The notes under the pieces: generated by a model
The model's database searches: none
Told to the model about the DNA's origin: nothing
What the model saw: only the letters and a program-made list of their open reading frames with translations
Position numbers and translations under genes: made by a program
Shown here: positions 6,996 to 7,692 of the stretch, in pieces
Layout of the letters: the number at the start of each line of letters is the position of its first letter
How positions within the stretch are numbered: the stretch's first letter is position 1
Source: Cellvibrio sp.
Lineage (GTDB): Bacteria > Pseudomonadota > Gammaproteobacteria > Pseudomonadales > Cellvibrionaceae
Direction: 5' to 3'
NCBI GenBank assembly: GCA_016712405.1
Contig: JADJRD010000011.1
Location: 1 to 7,692 of the forward strand
DNA: 7,692 bases

Positions 6996-7692
6996 GTGTT
7001 AATAACGGCATTATTGGATGAATATATCAGTGTGTGTATTTTTAATGGTTATACCAGTGCCCACATACGTTCAATTTCTGACATATTTATTAAGCGTAGT
7101 GGTGTGCTTATTGGTGTCTGATGTCAATCTGGAAAAATCGCAATTATAAAGATGCAACATTAAAGTGTTGCAAGCCCATCACATTTAATACAAGCGTGAA
7201 ATACTTGAGAATGTTGTTTAAGTACGCGCTTGAATGTGGATATGTTTCTAAAAATGTTTTCACCGAATTCGACTTGCAAAAGTCGGTCAGCCCCAACCGA
7301 AAGTTTATTCCAGATCGACAGATCAACGAATGAAGGCAAGCATTATTGAGCAGCACCTTAGAACCCTGTTTGGTTTTGGATAACTGTTGTTGAGACGCTG
7401 CATTATACTGGGATGCGTATGGCAACTTATTTCATTAAGACTAGGTGATACGATTTTGAACAGTGTTCAATTTTCTAGTACGATGGATCAAAAACTAAAA
7501 AACCTGGAAGATACCTTTACATCCAAAGCAAGTTACTGGATTTTTTAAGCGATTAAGTAAAAAAACAAGCTTTACGACAGGAGCACACAGATTTCGGCAC
7601 ACGTTAGCCACAACACTTTGTAACCCTCCGAATGGTTCACCCGATATTTTTTCAGTTCAAGAAATTTTTGGGACATGCTGATCTAAAAACAA
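6996..7692 (+). pseudogene. Tyrosine site-specific recombinase (XerC/phage integrase type), frameshifted, runs off right edge
   Basis: This enzyme would integrate and excise the element by strand exchange between attachment sites. It starts at GTG 6996 with ALLDEYISVCIFNGYTSAHI, the first helices of a SAM-like core-binding domain. Next come NTSVKYLRMLFKYALECGYV with SKNVF (from about 7186), the hinge (PNRKFI), and the catalytic domain: PVWFWITVVETLHYTGMRM (7365-7421), where the first catalytic Arg is codon 7416-7418; QLISLRLGD; a KTKKP strand likely bearing the beta-hairpin Lys; HRFRHTLATTL (His 7586-7588, second catalytic Arg 7595-7597); and, after a last shift, GHADLKT with the conserved GH at 7671-7676. 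The nucleophilic Tyr lies beyond the window. Frames change near 7119, 7140, 7335, 7420, 7450, 7505, 7540 and 7665. The TGMR and HRFRHT boxes are diagnostic; the subfamily is not known. Confidence 0.87.

Noticed and set aside
7144..7425. Minus-strand 93-codon ORF at the right end
   Set aside because: Antisense to the integrase core-binding domain and TGMR box, which are clearly coding on the plus strand.
1..7692. tRNA, rRNA, CRISPR array or insertion sequence
   Set aside because: No cloverleaf-like arms with a conserved T-loop, no regular repeat-spacer pattern and no transposase motif were seen on either strand.
1..7692. Alternative genetic code or programmed frameshifting as the cause of the broken frames
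   Set aside because: Stops of all three kinds interrupt the frames, shifts go both ways and occur at many unrelated sites, so no single recoding rule explains them.

Overview
The window is a stretch of an integrative and conjugative element (ICE) with a GI-type (PFGI-1/ICEclc/tfc-like) conjugation system. The clearest anchors are a TraD coupling ATPase, a MobH-family TraI relaxase, a DUF4400 membrane protein, a PFL_4693-family periplasmic protein, a lytic-transglycosylase start and a tyrosine integrase. Such elements are best known from Gammaproteobacteria and some Betaproteobacteria. The moderate-to-low GC, by eye, suggests a gammaproteobacterial host of the Legionella/Coxiella or Haemophilus kind, but nothing in the sequence fixes the species.

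Layout. Positions 1-4449 read right to left as one tightly packed minus-strand operon: traD (4449-2331), DUF4400 (2334-1619), an unfamiliar coiled-coil membrane protein (1604-943), a PFL_4693/TIGR03759-type protein (942-205) and the start of a lytic transglycosylase (208 leftward, cut by the window edge). Junctions are GTGA, TAAATG and ATGA overlaps or abutments, as expected of translationally coupled genes. Positions 4450-4731 are a divergent intergenic region with an imperfect inverted repeat and a direct repeat. From 4732 the plus strand carries a small unknown ORF, the relaxase traI (about 5099-6869), a 126-bp spacer and a tyrosine recombinase (6996 to beyond the right edge).

How the genes fit together. 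The integrase would excise and integrate the element. TraI would nick and pilot one strand from oriT. TraD would pump the DNA-relaxase complex into the transfer channel. The transglycosylase would open the peptidoglycan, and the DUF4400, coiled-coil and PFL_4693 proteins would be envelope parts of the channel or pilus.

The main oddity is that almost every gene is broken into frames 100-400 bp long by single-base indels plus a few stop codons, while motifs, ribosome sites and gene junctions remain in place. The ORFs that can be read are therefore fragments of longer genes; the products below were recognised by joining frames. Either this is a recent, uniformly decaying element or the sequence carries uncorrected long-read indel errors; the even density across all genes favours the second. 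No RNA gene, CRISPR array or insertion sequence was seen.
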